Below are positions 1 to 13,165 of a DNA stretch of 64,000 nt, piece after piece (the first letter of the stretch is position 1; each line of letters starts with the position of its first letter). The notes below the pieces were generated by a model that made no database searches, was not told the origin of the DNA, and saw only the letters and a list, made by a program, of their open reading frames with translations. A program made the position numbers and the translations under genes. The stretch comes from Streptomyces sp. cg36 (lineage in GTDB: Bacteria; Actinomycetota; Actinomycetes; Streptomycetales; Streptomycetaceae): assembly GCF_041080675.1 (NCBI RefSeq), contig NZ_CP163520.1, positions 6,477,501 to 6,541,500 on the forward strand, read 5' to 3'.

Positions 1-449
1 CCGCCCGGGGCCCGGTCCTGGAGCGGCTGCGCGCGATCCAGGTCGTCGACAGCTTCTTCGTGCCCCGCCCGCTCCAGGAGACCGCCCTCGAACTGGTCGG
101 CTCCCCGGCGTGGCCGCGCCATCTGCGCGCGGTGGCCGCCGAGCTGGCCGCCCGCCGCCAGGCCATGGCGGCGGCCCTGGCCCAGCACCTGCCGGGGGTG
201 GCGCTGCCGCACCTGCCGTCCGGCGGCTACCACCTGTGGCTGCGGCTGCCGGACGGCACGCCCGAGTCCGCGGTGGCCTCGGCCGCCCTGCGCCACGGCG
301 TCGCCGTCGCCCCGGGCCGCCCCTACTTCAGCGCCGAACCCCCGGCCCCCCATCTGCGCCTCAGCTACGCGGGAGTGGCGGGCCGCTCCGAGATCGAGGA
401 GGGGGTACGGCGGCTGCGGTCGGCGTACGACGAGGTGGGCGCGGGCTGA
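1..449 (+). CDS. MocR-type PLP-dependent aminotransferase, C-terminal fragment
   Basis: The reading frame is open from the left edge (first full codon at base 3) to a TGA at 447-449, so only about 148 C-terminal residues are present. The fragment has the small-domain features of class-I aminotransferases: an LPSGGYHLWLRLP stretch followed by VAVAPGRPYFS and the closing RLSYAG block, in which the Arg binds the substrate carboxylate in this fold. In Streptomyces such tails commonly belong to MocR regulators (GntR winged helix fused to an aminotransferase-like domain); the N-terminal part that would decide this lies outside the window. No terminator was obvious in the 197 bases after it. Alternative: a free-standing aminotransferase. 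Confidence 0.75.
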   Translation, partial: ARGPVLERLRAIQVVDSFFVPRPLQETALELVGSPAWPRHLRAVAAELAARRQAMAAALAQHLPGVALPHLPSGGYHLWLRLPDGTPESAVASAALRHGVAVAPGRPYFSAEPPAPHLRLSYAGVAGRSEIEEGVRRLRSAYDEVGAG

Positions 450-646
450 CGGGGGCCCGGGCGTGCCGGGCCGGGCCTGCGGGGGCCCGGCCGGAGGGCG
501 CGGACCGGGGCGGGCGGCCCGCGCCGACCGCGCGGAAAGCCTCGCGCACGGCCCGGCCGCTCGGCGCACCCTGCGCATCCCACCCGCTCAGCACGCGCCC
601 CGCGCCGACCGCTCAGAAAGCCCCGCGCCCCGTGCCCCCCGCCCGC

Positions 647-1204
647 TCAGGTCAACTCGCGTACCACCCGGGCCGGGTTGCCGACCGCGAGTACCCCGGC
701 GGGCAGGTCCCGGGTGACCACCGCGCCCGCGCCCACCACCGTGTTCGCGCCGATGCTCACCCCGGGGCAGACGATCACCCCGCCGCCCAGCCACACGTTG
801 TCGCCGATCGTCACCGGCTCCGCCTTCTCCCACCCGGCCCGCCGTCGTTCGGCGTCCAACTCGTGGGTGGGGGTGAGCAGTTGGACGTTCGGGCCGATCT
901 GGACGTCCCGGCCGACGGTGATCCGTCCGGTGTCGAGGAAGACCGCGCCGAAGTTCACGAACGTACCGGCGCCGATCGTGATGTTGTAGCCGAAGTCGCA
1001 GTGGAACGGCGGTCGCACCCGTACCGACGGGTCGGCCCCGCCCAGCAGTTGGGCCAGCAGCGCGTGGCGCTCGGCGGGCGGCGCCCCGGCGGAGGCGTTG
1101 TAGGCCGCGCACCGCGCGATCCGGCGCTCGGTGTCCGCCGCCAGCTCGGGGTCGTCCGGCAGGTACCACTCACCGGCCAGCATCAGCCGCTTGTTCTCGC
1201 CCAC
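647..1204 (-). CDS. Sugar O-acetyltransferase (maltose/galactoside acetyltransferase family)
   Basis: A 185-residue protein of the LacA/Maa family, which transfers acetyl from acetyl-CoA to a hydroxyl of a sugar and works as a left-handed beta-helix trimer. The N-terminal helical part (residues 1-60) resembles the Mac domain; residues 70-180 carry hexapeptide repeats (ITIGAG, ITVGRD, VTIGDN, VSIGAN, VVGAGA), and the TPTHELD segment places the catalytic His at about residue 114. It starts with GTG behind a GGGAGGAG ribosome binding site. Length matches the family. It is a lone gene transcribed away from the two-component system at 1447. The natural acceptor cannot be told from sequence. Confidence 0.88.
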   Translation of the reverse strand: MGENKRLMLAGEWYLPDDPELAADTERRIARCAAYNASAGAPPAERHALLAQLLGGADPSVRVRPPFHCDFGYNITIGAGTFVNFGAVFLDTGRITVGRDVQIGPNVQLLTPTHELDAERRRAGWEKAEPVTIGDNVWLGGGVIVCPGVSIGANTVVGAGAVVTRDLPAGVLAVGNPARVVRELT

Positions 1205-1446
1205 GCCCGACTCCTCCCTCGTCCTCGCTCACCGCGCTCCGCGCAGGATGTCACCGCCGCCGCACGGGCATTGCCCCGCCCCACCGCCCCCGCCCGCCCC
1301 TACCCGTCATACCTGAGAGCTACGCGGCGGATCCCCTCCCGGGACCGACGCGCGCGCCGGGCCCCGGTCCCTATCTTCGCCAAGGGCGGTGCACGGTGGG
1401 GCGATGCCCCGTGCCTGGGCTGAGCGGCGACGACGAGGGGGAAACG

Positions 1447-2724
1447 GTGTCGGGTGGGGGAGTGGCGCGGCCGGTGGGGGCCGTGCGGACGGTGCTGCGC
1501 GCGGTGCGCGAGGACCTGTTCCGGGCGGCGCGCGACCCGCTGCCGCGCCAGGGGATGCTGGGCTGGCTGCCCCATGTGCACGTGGTGCTGTTCGCCCTGG
1601 TGGTGGGGTTGGCCAACGCGGGCGAGTACGCCAACGCGATGAACCCGGTGACGGTGCCGGTCGGGATCTGCACGGTGCTCCAGGCCGGGTCGGTGGCGCT
1701 GGCCCTGTTCCGTCCGGTGCCCGCCATGTGGCTGTCGACGGCCGCGCTGTTCGTGACGGCCGAGGCCGCGGACGGCCGCATCCCGGTGGGCCGGGTCTGG
1801 CCGTGGAGCGTCTCCGGGATCGCGCTGCACACCCTGGTGCTGCTGCTCCTGTCGCTGCGGGTGCCGACCCGGGTGTCGATCGCCGCGCTGGTGATCACCC
1901 TGGGCTCGGGCATGGTCTCCGCGGCCTCCCCGGCCCAGACCCACAACCAGGTGCTCAGCCGGGCCGCGATCGCCTTCGCCACCGCCGTGGTCGTCGGCGC
2001 CTCGCTGCGCACCGGCCGGGTGGCCCGCGACCGGCTGGTGGAGCAGGAGGTGCTCACCGCCGAGGAACGGGCCCGGCGCACCCTCCTGGAGGAGCGCGGC
2101 CGGATCGCCCGCGAACTGCACGACGTGGTCGCCCACCACATGTCGGTGATCTCCATCCAGGCGCAGGTCGCCCCGCACCTGGTGGCGGAGCCCTCCGACG
2201 AACTCCGGGAGAACCTGGCGGGCATCCGCGAGAACGCCGTCCAGGCGCTCACCGAACTGCGCCGGGTCCTCGGGGTGCTGCGCTCGTCCGGTCCGGAGGC
2301 GGAGGCCGCCCGGCACGCCCCGCAGCCCACCCTGGACCGGCTCGGCGCCCTGGTCGCCAATGTGCGCGCGGCCGGTCTCGACGTGGTCACCGAGACGACC
2401 GGCACCCCGCGCCCGCTCTCGCCGGGCACCGGGCTCTGCGCGTTCCGCATCGTCCAGGAGGCGCTGAGCAACGCGATGCGGCACGCGCCGGGGGCGCGCG
2501 TGCGGGTCCTGATCGGCTACCGCCCGGCCGGGCTCGCGGTGCGCGTCACCAACTCCGCGCCCGCCCGCGCCCCCGGGGACTCGCCCGGCACCGGCCACGG
2601 GCTGCTCGGGATGCGGGAGCGGGCTGCGATGCTGGGGGGCGAACTGGCCACCGGGCCCACCCCCGACGGCGGTTTCGAAGTCACCGCGCTGCTGCCCGCC
2701 GACCCCGCCGAGGACACCCCATGA
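1447..2724 (+). CDS. Sensor histidine kinase, NarX/DesK type
   Basis: A 425-residue membrane histidine kinase. Several hydrophobic helices fill residues 25-190, followed by the HisKA_3 dimerisation box with RIARELHDVVAHH (phospho-acceptor His about residue 225) and a C-terminal ATPase domain ending in GTGHGLLGMRERAAMLGG. The GTG at 1447 was chosen because GAGGGGG lies five bases upstream; an in-frame GTG at 1396 would add 17 residues without a comparable site. It overlaps the next gene by four bases (ATGA), so kinase and regulator are translationally coupled. The signal is unknown; kinases of this class in Streptomyces sense cell-envelope or redox stress, but nothing here identifies the ligand. 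Confidence 0.9.
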   Translation: MSGGGVARPVGAVRTVLRAVREDLFRAARDPLPRQGMLGWLPHVHVVLFALVVGLANAGEYANAMNPVTVPVGICTVLQAGSVALALFRPVPAMWLSTAALFVTAEAADGRIPVGRVWPWSVSGIALHTLVLLLLSLRVPTRVSIAALVITLGSGMVSAASPAQTHNQVLSRAAIAFATAVVVGASLRTGRVARDRLVEQEVLTAEERARRTLLEERGRIARELHDVVAHHMSVISIQAQVAPHLVAEPSDELRENLAGIRENAVQALTELRRVLGVLRSSGPEAEAARHAPQPTLDRLGALVANVRAAGLDVVTETTGTPRPLSPGTGLCAFRIVQEALSNAMRHAPGARVRVLIGYRPAGLAVRVTNSAPARAPGDSPGTGHGLLGMRERAAMLGGELATGPTPDGGFEVTALLPADPAEDTP

Positions 2725-3389
2725 CGATCCGCGTGCTCATAGCCGACGACCAGATGATGGTCCGCCAGGGCCTCACCGTGCTGCTGAACGCCGAACCCGG
2801 CATCGAGGTCGTCGGGCAGGCCGTGGACGGCCTGGACGCGGTGGCCAAGGTCGCCGAACTCGCCCCGGACGTGGTCCTGATGGACGTGCGGATGCCCGAG
2901 CTCGGCGGCATCGAGGCCACCCGCCGGATCACCGCCCCGGCCGACGCCGCCGTGAAGGTCCTCATCCTCACCACCTTCGACCTGGACGAGTACGTCTACG
3001 AGGCGCTGCGCGCGGGCGCCTGCGGCTTTCTGCTCAAGGACGCGTCGGCCGCCGAACTCGCCCACGCCGTAAGGGTGGTGGCGGCCGGGGACGCGCTGCT
3101 CGCCCCGAACATCACCAAGCGCCTGATCGCCGAGTTCTCCCGTACGGCGGGCGCCCCGCGCGCCCCGCTGCGCGAGCGCGTGGCCACGCTGACCGGGCGT
3201 GAGACGGAGGTCCTGTCCCTGATCGCGCAGGGCCTCTCCAACGCGGAGATCGCCGGGGGCCTGGTGGTCGCGGAGCAGACGGTGAAGACCCATGTGAGCC
3301 GCATCCTGGTCAAACTCGGCCTGCGCGACCGCACCCAGGCGGCGGTGTTCGCGTACGAGTCGGGGCTGGTGCGGCCGAGCGGCTACTGA
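2721..3389 (+). CDS. NarL/FixJ-family response regulator
   Basis: A 222-residue response regulator, partner of the kinase that overlaps it. The receiver domain (1-120) has the acidic pocket DD at 9-10, the phosphorylated Asp at about 55 in VVLMDVRMPE and the conserved Lys in FLLKDAS. A LuxR-type DNA-binding helix-turn-helix occupies about 157-213 (LTGRETEVLSLIAQGLSNAEIA and TVKTHVSRILVKLGLRDR). Architecture and length are standard. Its target genes are not evident; the arginine cluster downstream has its own promoter and regulator sites, so the pair is probably a separate unit. Confidence 0.93.
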   Translation: MTIRVLIADDQMMVRQGLTVLLNAEPGIEVVGQAVDGLDAVAKVAELAPDVVLMDVRMPELGGIEATRRITAPADAAVKVLILTTFDLDEYVYEALRAGACGFLLKDASAAELAHAVRVVAAGDALLAPNITKRLIAEFSRTAGAPRAPLRERVATLTGRETEVLSLIAQGLSNAEIAGGLVVAEQTVKTHVSRILVKLGLRDRTQAAVFAYESGLVRPSGY

Positions 3390-3416
3390 GCGGCCCGGGT
3401 CCGGGGGGTGCACGCT

Positions 3417-4512
<1,096 letters not shown>

Positions 4513-4600
4513 GCGGGGCGCGCGCGGCCACCGGTCCGCAGTCGACGACGAGAGCCGCAGCGGCGTGCCGCGCGGACGGCGAAGCGAACGAGGAGACGAA

Positions 4601-5758
4601 GTGAGCGTCACGGCAGCCAAGGGATTCACGGCGGCGGGCATCGCCGCCGGGATCAAGGAGAACGGCAACCCGGACCTGGCCCTCGTGGTCAACGAGGGGC
4701 CGCGCCGAGCCGCCGCGGGCGTCTTCACCTCCAACCGCGTCAAGGCCGCCCCCGTGCTGTGGTCCCAGCAGGTCCTCAAGGGCGGCGCGGTCACCGCGGT
4801 CGTCCTCAACTCCGGCGGCGCCAACGCCTGTACGGGCCCGCGGGGCTTCCAGGACACCCACGCCACCGCCGAGAAGGCCGCCGAGGTGCTGGCCGGGCAC
4901 AGCGCGGGCGAGGTCGCCGTCGCGTCGACCGGGCTCATCGGTGTGACGCTGCCGATGGACAAGCTGCTGCCGGGCATCGAGAAGGCCGCCGCCGAACTCT
5001 CCGCGCACGGCGGCGAGAAGGCCGCCATCGCCATCAAGACCACCGACACCGTCCACAAGACGTCCGTGGCCGGCCGGAACGGCTGGACCGTGGGCGGCAT
5101 GGCCAAGGGCGCGGGCATGCTCGCCCCCGGCCTCGCCACCATGCTGGTCGTCCTCACCACCGACGCCGACCTGGACGCCCCGGAGCTGGACCGCGCCCTG
5201 CGCGACGCCACCCGGACCACCTTCGACCGGGTCGACTCCGACGGCTGCATGTCCACCAACGACACGGTGCTGCTGCTCGCCTCCGGAGCCTCCGGAACCA
5301 CTCCCGGCCACGCGGAGTTCGCCGAGGCCGTACGGGAGGTCTGCGACGACCTGGCGCGCCAGCTCATCGGGGACGCCGAGGGCGCCAGCAAGGACATCCG
5401 CATCGAGGTCGTGAACGCCGCGAGCGAGGAGGACGCCGTCGAGGTGGGACGCTCCATCGCCCGCAACAACCTCCTCAAGTGCGCCATCCACGGCGAGGAC
5501 CCCAACTGGGGGCGGGTGCTCTCCGCCATCGGCACCACGAAGGCCGCCTTCGACCCGGACCTGCTCAACGTCGCCATCAACGACGTCTGGGTGTGCAGGA
5601 ACGGCTCGGTCGGCGAGGACCGCGACCTCGTCGACATGCGCTACCGGGAGGTCCGGATCACCGCCGACCTCGCGGCCGGTTCCGCCGAGCCCGTCGTCAT
5701 CTGGGCCAACGACCTGACCGCCGACTACGTCCACGAGAACAGCGCGTACAGCTCATGA
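4601..5758 (+). CDS. argJ: Bifunctional ornithine acetyltransferase / N-acetylglutamate synthase
   Basis: ArgJ recycles the acetyl group from N-acetylornithine to glutamate and, in bifunctional forms, also uses acetyl-CoA. The 385-residue precursor is expected to cleave itself before Thr180 in [13 protein letters not shown], the conserved Ala-Thr-Met-Leu site, giving alpha and beta chains; the N-terminal [10 protein letters not shown] oxyanion region is intact. The GTG at 4601 has AGGAGA just upstream and is preferred over an in-frame ATG 12 codons earlier. The stop overlaps the argB start (ATGA). No separate argA is seen nearby, as expected for a cyclic pathway. Confidence 0.96.
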   Translation: MSVTAAKGFTAAGIAAGIKENGNPDLALVVNEGPRRAAAGVFTSNRVKAAPVLWSQQVLKGGAVTAVVLNSGGANACTGPRGFQDTHATAEKAAEVLAGHSAGEVAVASTGLIGVTLPMDKLLPGIEKAAAELSAHGGEKAAIAIKTTDTVHKTSVAGRNGWTVGGMAKGAGMLAPGLATMLVVLTTDADLDAPELDRALRDATRTTFDRVDSDGCMSTNDTVLLLASGASGTTPGHAEFAEAVREVCDDLARQLIGDAEGASKDIRIEVVNAASEEDAVEVGRSIARNNLLKCAIHGEDPNWGRVLSAIGTTKAAFDPDLLNVAINDVWVCRNGSVGEDRDLVDMRYREVRITADLAAGSAEPVVIWANDLTADYVHENSAYSS

Positions 5759-6654
5759 CCACACGAAAGCACACCGCCCTGCCCAAGGCGCAGATCCTCA
5801 TCGAGGCGCTGCCCTGGCTGACCCGGCACCACGGCAGGACCGTCGTCATCAAGTTCGGCGGCAACGCCATGGTCGACGACGAGCTCAAGGCCGCCTTCGC
5901 CCAGGACGTCGTCTTCCTGCGCCACGCCGGTCTGCGCCCGGTCGTGGTGCACGGCGGCGGCCCCCAGATCAGCGCCCAGCTGGACAAGCACGGCCTGGTC
6001 AGCGAGTTCAAGGCGGGCCTGCGCGTCACCACGCCCGAGGCCATGGACGTCGTACGGATGGTGCTCGCCGGGCAGGTCCAGCGCGAGCTCGTCGGGCTGC
6101 TCAACCAGCACGGCCCGCTCGCCGTCGGCCTGACCGGCGAGGACGCGCACACGATAACCGCCACCCAGCACCGCCCCGAGATCGACGGCGAGCTCGTCGA
6201 CATCGGCCGGGTCGGCGAGATCACCGCGATCGACACCGGCGCCATCGAGGCCCTCCTCGCGGACGGCCGGATCCCGGTGATCTCCTCGATCGCCCGCTCC
6301 CAGGACGACGGACATGTCTACAACGTCAATGCTGATACGGCGGCTGCGGCTCTTGCGGCTGCGCTGGGCGCCGAGACCCTGATGGTCCTCACCGACGTCG
6401 AGGGGCTGTACGAGGACTGGCCGCACAGCGACGACGTCATCAGCAGGCTCACCGCGAGCCAGCTGGAGAAGCTGCTGCCCGACCTCTCCAGCGGGATGGT
6501 CCCCAAGATGGAGGGCTGTCTGTTCGCGGTGCGCAACGGCGTGCACACCGCGCGCGTGATCGACGGGCGCGTCCAGCACTCGATCCTGCTGGAGATCTTC
6601 ACCGACGAAGGCATCGGCACCATGGTCGTGCCGGACGGACAGGGGGAACCATGA
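5755..6654 (+). CDS. argB: Acetylglutamate kinase
   Basis: ArgB phosphorylates N-acetylglutamate, usually the arginine-feedback-inhibited step in cyclic pathways. The 299-residue protein has the amino-acid-kinase signatures [20 protein letters not shown] and the substrate-binding [17 protein letters not shown], with LTDVEGLY and a C-terminal MVPKMEGC segment containing the conserved Lys. The extended N-terminal helix (residues 5-22) is the feature linked to hexamer formation and arginine sensitivity in this family, so feedback inhibition is likely (inference). Coupled by four-base overlaps to argJ and argD. Confidence 0.97.
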   Translation: MTTRKHTALPKAQILIEALPWLTRHHGRTVVIKFGGNAMVDDELKAAFAQDVVFLRHAGLRPVVVHGGGPQISAQLDKHGLVSEFKAGLRVTTPEAMDVVRMVLAGQVQRELVGLLNQHGPLAVGLTGEDAHTITATQHRPEIDGELVDIGRVGEITAIDTGAIEALLADGRIPVISSIARSQDDGHVYNVNADTAAAALAAALGAETLMVLTDVEGLYEDWPHSDDVISRLTASQLEKLLPDLSSGMVPKMEGCLFAVRNGVHTARVIDGRVQHSILLEIFTDEGIGTMVVPDGQGEP

Positions 6655-7844
6655 GCGGCCTCACCCAGCGGTGGCAGCAGGTCATGACGGACAACTACGG
6701 CACCCCGCCGCTCGCCCTGGTGCGCGGCGAGGGCGCCAGGGTGTGGGCCGAGGACGGCACCGAGTACGCCGACTTCGTGGGCGGCATCGCGGTGAACGCC
6801 CTCGGCCACGCCCACCCGGCGGTCGTGGCGGCGGTTTCCCGCCAGATCTCCTCGCTCGGCCACGTCTCCAACCTCTATGTCGCCGAGCCCCCGGTCGCGC
6901 TCGCCGAACGGCTGCTCCAGCTCTTCGGCCGGCCGGGCCGGGTCTTCTTCTGCAACTCCGGCGCCGAGGCCAACGAGGGCGCTTTCAAGATCGGCCGGCT
7001 GACCGGGCGCACCCGCATGGTCGCCACCGAGGGCGGCTTCCACGGCCGGACCATGGGCGCGCTCGCGCTCACCGGCCAGCCGGGGAAGCAGGGCCCGTTC
7101 CGGCCGCTGCCCGGCGACGTCACGCACGTTCCGTACGGGGACGCCGAGGCGCTGCGGGCCGCGGTCACCGAGGAGACCGCGCTGGTCGTCATCGAGCCGA
7201 TCCAGGGCGAGAACGGCGTGGTCGTCCCGCCCGAGGGCTATCTGCGGGCGGCCCGCGAGATCACCTCGGCCACCGGCACGCTGCTCGTCCTCGACGAGGT
7301 GCAGACCGGCATCGGGCGCACCGGCACCTGGTTCGAGTACCAGCAGCACGAGGGCGTACTGCCCGATGTCGTCACCCTCGCCAAGGGGCTGGGCGGCGGG
7401 CTGCCGATCGGCGCGACCGTCGCCTTCGGACCCGCCGCCGACCTTTTCCGGCCAGGACAGCACGGCACCACCTTCGGCGGGAACCCGGTCGCCTGCGCGG
7501 CCGGACTCGCCGTTCTCGACACGCTGGCGGCCGACGGCGTGCTCGACGACGTGAAGCGGCTGGGGGAGCGGCTGCGCGACGGAATCGAGGCACTGGCGCA
7601 CCCGCTGGTCTCCCATGTCCGCGGTGCGGGCCTGCTGCTGGGTATCGTGCTCACCGAGGCCGTCGCAGCTCAGGTGCAGCGTGCGGCCCAGGACGCCGGG
7701 TTCCTCGTCAACGTGCCCGCCCCCGATGTCGTACGGCTGATGCCGCCGCTGATCATCGGTGACGCGGAGGTGGACTCGTTCCTCGGGGCGCTGCCCGGTG
7801 TCCTCGCAGCGGTGACCAACGGGGACGGAAGATCCGGAGAATGA
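6651..7844 (+). CDS. argD: Acetylornithine aminotransferase
   Basis: ArgD is a class-III PLP enzyme that transaminates N-acetylglutamate semialdehyde with glutamate to give N-acetylornithine. The 397-residue sequence has the class-III pattern [15 protein letters not shown] and the PLP Lys at about 245 in [27 protein letters not shown] and [15 protein letters not shown] are also family hallmarks. ATG overlaps the argB stop (ATGA) with GGGGGAA upstream. It may also serve in lysine synthesis as in other bacteria, but that cannot be decided here. Confidence 0.96.
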   Translation: MSGLTQRWQQVMTDNYGTPPLALVRGEGARVWAEDGTEYADFVGGIAVNALGHAHPAVVAAVSRQISSLGHVSNLYVAEPPVALAERLLQLFGRPGRVFFCNSGAEANEGAFKIGRLTGRTRMVATEGGFHGRTMGALALTGQPGKQGPFRPLPGDVTHVPYGDAEALRAAVTEETALVVIEPIQGENGVVVPPEGYLRAAREITSATGTLLVLDEVQTGIGRTGTWFEYQQHEGVLPDVVTLAKGLGGGLPIGATVAFGPAADLFRPGQHGTTFGGNPVACAAGLAVLDTLAADGVLDDVKRLGERLRDGIEALAHPLVSHVRGAGLLLGIVLTEAVAAQVQRAAQDAGFLVNVPAPDVVRLMPPLIIGDAEVDSFLGALPGVLAAVTNGDGRSGE

Positions 7845-7851
7845 GACGACG

Positions 7852-8391
7852 ATGACCGACGAGGCGCAGGACCAAGAGCTCGGCGGCCCCGCCGTACCGC
7901 AGACCCGCACCGCCCGCCACCGCCGGATCGTGGACATCCTCAACCGGCAGCCGGTGCGGTCCCAGAGCCAGCTGGCCAAGCTGCTCGCGGACGACGGGCT
8001 GAGCGTCACCCAGGCGACGCTCTCCCGCGACCTCGACGAGCTGGGCGCGGTGAAGATCCGCAACACCGGCGGCGAGCTGATCTACGCGGTGCCCAGCGAG
8101 GGCGGCTTCCGCACGCCCAAGGCCCCCCTCGGCGAGTCGGCCAAGGAGGAGCGGATGCGCCGGCTCTCCGCGGAGCTGCTGATCTCCGCGGAGGCGTCCG
8201 CCAACCTGGTGGTGCTGCGCACCCCGCCGGGCGCCGCCCAGTTCCTCGCCTCGGCCATCGACCAGGCCGAACTCCACGACATCCTCGGCACGATCGCGGG
8301 TGACGACACCCTGATGCTGATCAGCCGGGACCCGGCGGGCGGCCAGGCGCTGGCGGACCATCTGCTGCGGCTGGCGCAGAACGACCGCTAG
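7852..8391 (+). CDS. argR: Arginine repressor
   Basis: ArgR represses arginine genes when arginine binds. The 179-residue protein has an N-terminal winged helix (about 28-85: [20 protein letters not shown] then [12 protein letters not shown]) and a C-terminal arginine-binding oligomerisation domain with LDDI-like residues as [16 protein letters not shown] leader of about 15 residues precedes the winged helix, common in actinobacteria. It starts seven bases after argD, so it is made from the operon it represses. Likely operators are the CTGCATAG-containing regions before argC and argG. A GC-rich hairpin follows the stop. Confidence 0.96.
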   Translation: MTDEAQDQELGGPAVPQTRTARHRRIVDILNRQPVRSQSQLAKLLADDGLSVTQATLSRDLDELGAVKIRNTGGELIYAVPSEGGFRTPKAPLGESAKEERMRRLSAELLISAEASANLVVLRTPPGAAQFLASAIDQAELHDILGTIAGDDTLMLISRDPAGGQALADHLLRLAQNDR

Positions 8392-8440
8392 CCGGGGGGC
8401 CGTTCGGCCCGGAGACCGCCCGCGCCCCCCGGCCGGTCTC
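8392..8440. terminator. Bidirectional terminator between argR and the L,D-transpeptidase gene
   Basis: CCGGGGGGC (8392-8400) can pair with GCCCCCCGG (8424-8432), and a second pairing is possible between GAGACCG and CGGTCTC. It sits exactly between two converging stop codons. No T-run follows, which is usual in high-GC actinomycetes. Confidence 0.6.
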
Positions 8441-9155
8441 AGTAACGGGTGAGCGCGGTCGGCCCGGACGCCGTGCCGATCGCGATGTGGGGGTGTTCGG
8501 CCGGGTCCGCCCAGGCCAGGATGCGGGCCATCGCGTCGGCCGGGACGGAGACGCAACCGGCCGTCGCGCCCTTTCCGTTGACGTGCAGGAAGATCCCGGC
8601 ACCGCGCCCGCGCACCGGCTGGTCGTAGTTGAACCCGACCACCAGTGCGCGGGCGTACTGCGTGGGGAACGCGGCGATCCGCTCCGACTCGCTCGCGCGG
8701 CAGTCCGCGGGCAGCCCCTCCACCCAGCGGTTGTACGCCTGCGCGGCGGTGTCCTCGCACCACCAGGACCTGTCGGTGGCGCGGCGGTAGGAGTAGCGCG
8801 TCCCGGCGGGCGCGGCCGTGGTGCCGAAGGCGTACGGCAGGTCGTAGAGGCCGGTCGGTGTGGTGCTGGTGCTCTGCTTGCGGGCGGTGCCCTCGACCAG
8901 CCCGTTGGCGCCGAACCGCGCGTCGGCCCGGCCCGCCTCCACCCACAGCGGCCCGCGCTTGTTCCACCAGGTCACCCGGCCCGTGGTGGAGCCGGTTGCG
9001 GGTGCCTCGGCGGTGATCAGCTGGGTGCCGCCGCCGGTGTCGGCCATCCGGTTGGGCAGGTTCGGGGCGGGGAAGGGGCGGGCGGTGTCCGCCGTGGCGG
9101 CCGGGGCCGCGAGCGCGAGCAGGGCCGCGCCGAGTGCGAGAGCGGTACGCATCAT
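8439..9155 (-). CDS. Secreted L,D-transpeptidase-family protein
   Basis: A 238-residue exported protein. A signal peptide (MRT then [18 protein letters not shown], residues 1-24) precedes a YkuD-like domain with the active-site pattern [15 protein letters not shown], catalytic Cys about residue 201. Enzymes of this fold cross-link or modify peptidoglycan; Streptomyces have many. The domain is near the C-terminus with no second domain. The tandem ATGATG at 9155/9152 is taken as start because it directly precedes the signal peptide; an upstream ATG would give a non-signal-like leader. It runs opposite to the arg genes and splits argR from argG, with no visible link to arginine. Confidence 0.85.
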   Translation of the reverse strand: MMRTALALGAALLALAAPAATADTARPFPAPNLPNRMADTGGGTQLITAEAPATGSTTGRVTWWNKRGPLWVEAGRADARFGANGLVEGTARKQSTSTTPTGLYDLPYAFGTTAAPAGTRYSYRRATDRSWWCEDTAAQAYNRWVEGLPADCRASESERIAAFPTQYARALVVGFNYDQPVRGRGAGIFLHVNGKGATAGCVSVPADAMARILAWADPAEHPHIAIGTASGPTALTRY

Positions 9156-9263
9156 GGGCCGACCGTACGCGGCCCCCGTGCCGCCGTCCCCCCGGGGGAC
9201 CCCACTGCCGCCCCGCCCGTGCGGGCCGTTCTTCCCGGGCGGCGGCACCCCTCACGGCGCGCG

Positions 9264-9296
9264 TTGACAAAACATACGGACCACTGCATAGTTATA
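9264..9296 (+). promoter_or_regulatory. argG promoter and ARG-box-like operator
   Basis: TTGACA (9264-9269), 17 bases, CATAGT (9287-9292), about 37 bases before the argG GTG. The region contains ACATAC, CTGCATAG (9284-9291) and TTATAC, matching elements before argC; CTGCATAG is identical in both places. ArgR control of an independent argG(H) transcript is the likely meaning. Confidence 0.72.
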
Positions 9297-9328
9297 CCCA
9301 TCACCGAATGCACCGTAAGGAGAAACCC

Positions 9329-10525
<1,197 letters not shown>

Positions 10526-10558
10526 CCCGACGCGGACCCGGCGCAACGACGACTCGCG

Positions 10559-10605
10559 GTAGGTGCCGCCTCCCCGATCCTCCGCGGCGGGGAGGCGGCA
10601 CCTAC
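10559..10605. terminator. 17-bp perfect hairpin between argG and argH
   Basis: Arms 10559-10575 and 10589-10605 are perfectly complementary (GTAGGTGCCGCC... pairing with ...GGCGGCACCTAC) around a 13-base loop. There is no T-run. As it lies inside an otherwise co-directional argG-argH pair, it may attenuate argH or protect the argG 3' end. Confidence 0.7.
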
Positions 10606-10619
10606 ATCCACCCTTGTGA

Positions 10620-12059
<1,440 letters not shown>

Positions 12060-12067
12060 GACCCGCG

Positions 12068-12100
12068 GTACGGGGTGTGCGCGCCGCGCATGCCCCGTAC
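12068..12100 (+). terminator. Imperfect hairpin after argH
   Basis: GTACGGGG... (12068-12083) pairs with ...CCCCGTAC (12085-12100) with two mismatched central positions, directly after the argH stop and before the signal peptidase gene. Confidence 0.5.
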
Positions 12101-12180
12101 GGATGGAGTGCGCCGCCGATGTCGATCAGCGGCACCCGTTTCGTGCGACCATTGGTTCCTTCAGCGGTGAGGGAGTGGAC

Positions 12181-13095
12181 GTGGGGGACGTGGCGGTCGG
12201 CGCGCAAGAAGGACACGGAGAGGCCGAGCGGCCCCAGGAGGGACCCGAGGGGCTGGACCGGCCCGTGGGTCCCGGGGGGCCGGCGGACCCCGCGCACCCG
12301 GGCGAGGAGGCGGCCGAGCCCGCCGCCGAGGCGCCGAAGGCCAAGCGGCAGCGCTCCTTCTGGAAGGAGCTGCCGCTGCTCATCGGCATCGCGCTGGTGC
12401 TGGCGCTGCTGATCAAGACGTTCCTGGTGCAGGCGTTCTCGATCCCCTCGGACTCGATGCAGAACACCCTCCAGCGCGGCGACCGCGTCCTGGTCGACAA
12501 ACTCACGCCCTGGTTCGGCTCGAAGCCGGAGCGCGGCGAGGTCGTCGTCTTCCACGACCCGGGCAACTGGCTCCAGGGCGAGCCCACCCCGCAGCCCAAC
12601 GCCGTCCAGAAGGTGCTCAGCTTCGTCGGGCTCATGCCGTCCGCCGAGGAGAAGGACCTGATCAAGCGGGTCGTCGCGGTCGGCGGTGACACCGTCGAGT
12701 GCAAGGGCACCGGCCCCCTGAAGGTCAACGGCCACGCCCTGAACGAGCCGTACGTCTTCGCCGGGAACACCCCGTGCAGCACGGACCCGGAGAGCCAGTT
12801 CAAGGTGACCGTGCCCAAGGACCGCATCTGGGTCATGGGCGACCACCGGCAGAACTCGGCGGACTCCCGCTACCACCAGGACCAGCCGGGCGGCGGCTCG
12901 GTGCCGGTCGACAAGGTGGTGGGCCGCGCGCTGGTGGTCGCCTGGCCGCTGGACCGGCTGAACACGCTCCCGGTGCCCAGCACCTTCGGCCAGTCGGGCA
13001 TCGGCACGGTGGCCGCCGCCGCGCCGGGCGCGCTCGGTCTGCTGGGCGCCGCCCCGATCGTGCTGCTGCGCAGGCGGCGCCGCGCGAGCCGCTGA
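12181..13095 (+). CDS. Type I signal peptidase
   Basis: A membrane serine protease that removes signal peptides on the outer face of the membrane. From the chosen GTG it has 304 residues: an acidic/Pro-rich cytosolic leader (1-58), a membrane helix in LPLLIGIALVLALLIKTFLVQAF, the catalytic Ser about 92 in SIPSDSM, the general-base Lys about 162 in LIKRVVAVGGD, box E in WVMGDHRQNSADSR, and a C-terminal hydrophobic helix ending RRRRRASR. This two-helix form is known among Streptomyces signal peptidases, which are usually found in a tandem set; here it is alone behind argH. Start: GTG 12181 has GTGAGGGA upstream; an in-frame ATG at 12103 would add 26 unlikely residues. Confidence 0.92.
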   Translation: MGDVAVGAQEGHGEAERPQEGPEGLDRPVGPGGPADPAHPGEEAAEPAAEAPKAKRQRSFWKELPLLIGIALVLALLIKTFLVQAFSIPSDSMQNTLQRGDRVLVDKLTPWFGSKPERGEVVVFHDPGNWLQGEPTPQPNAVQKVLSFVGLMPSAEEKDLIKRVVAVGGDTVECKGTGPLKVNGHALNEPYVFAGNTPCSTDPESQFKVTVPKDRIWVMGDHRQNSADSRYHQDQPGGGSVPVDKVVGRALVVAWPLDRLNTLPVPSTFGQSGIGTVAAAAPGALGLLGAAPIVLLRRRRRASR

Positions 13096-13112
13096 CGCCT
13101 GCGACCGGGCCC

Positions 13113-13148
13113 AGGGCCGGACGCTCCCCGACGGGAGGGTCCGGCCCT
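13113..13148. terminator. Bidirectional terminator between signal peptidase and DinB genes
   Basis: AGGGCCGGAC (13113-13122) pairs with GTCCGGCCCT (13139-13148), with an inner CTCCC/GGGAG extension. It lies between converging genes. Confidence 0.75.
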
Positions 13149-13165
13149 TCGCCGTGTCCGGACCG

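Noticed and set aside
521..627. Near-direct repeat of about 26 bases (GCGCCGACCG...GAAAGCC, at 521 and 602)
   Set aside because: Only two imperfect copies in GC-rich intergenic DNA; no feature linked to it.
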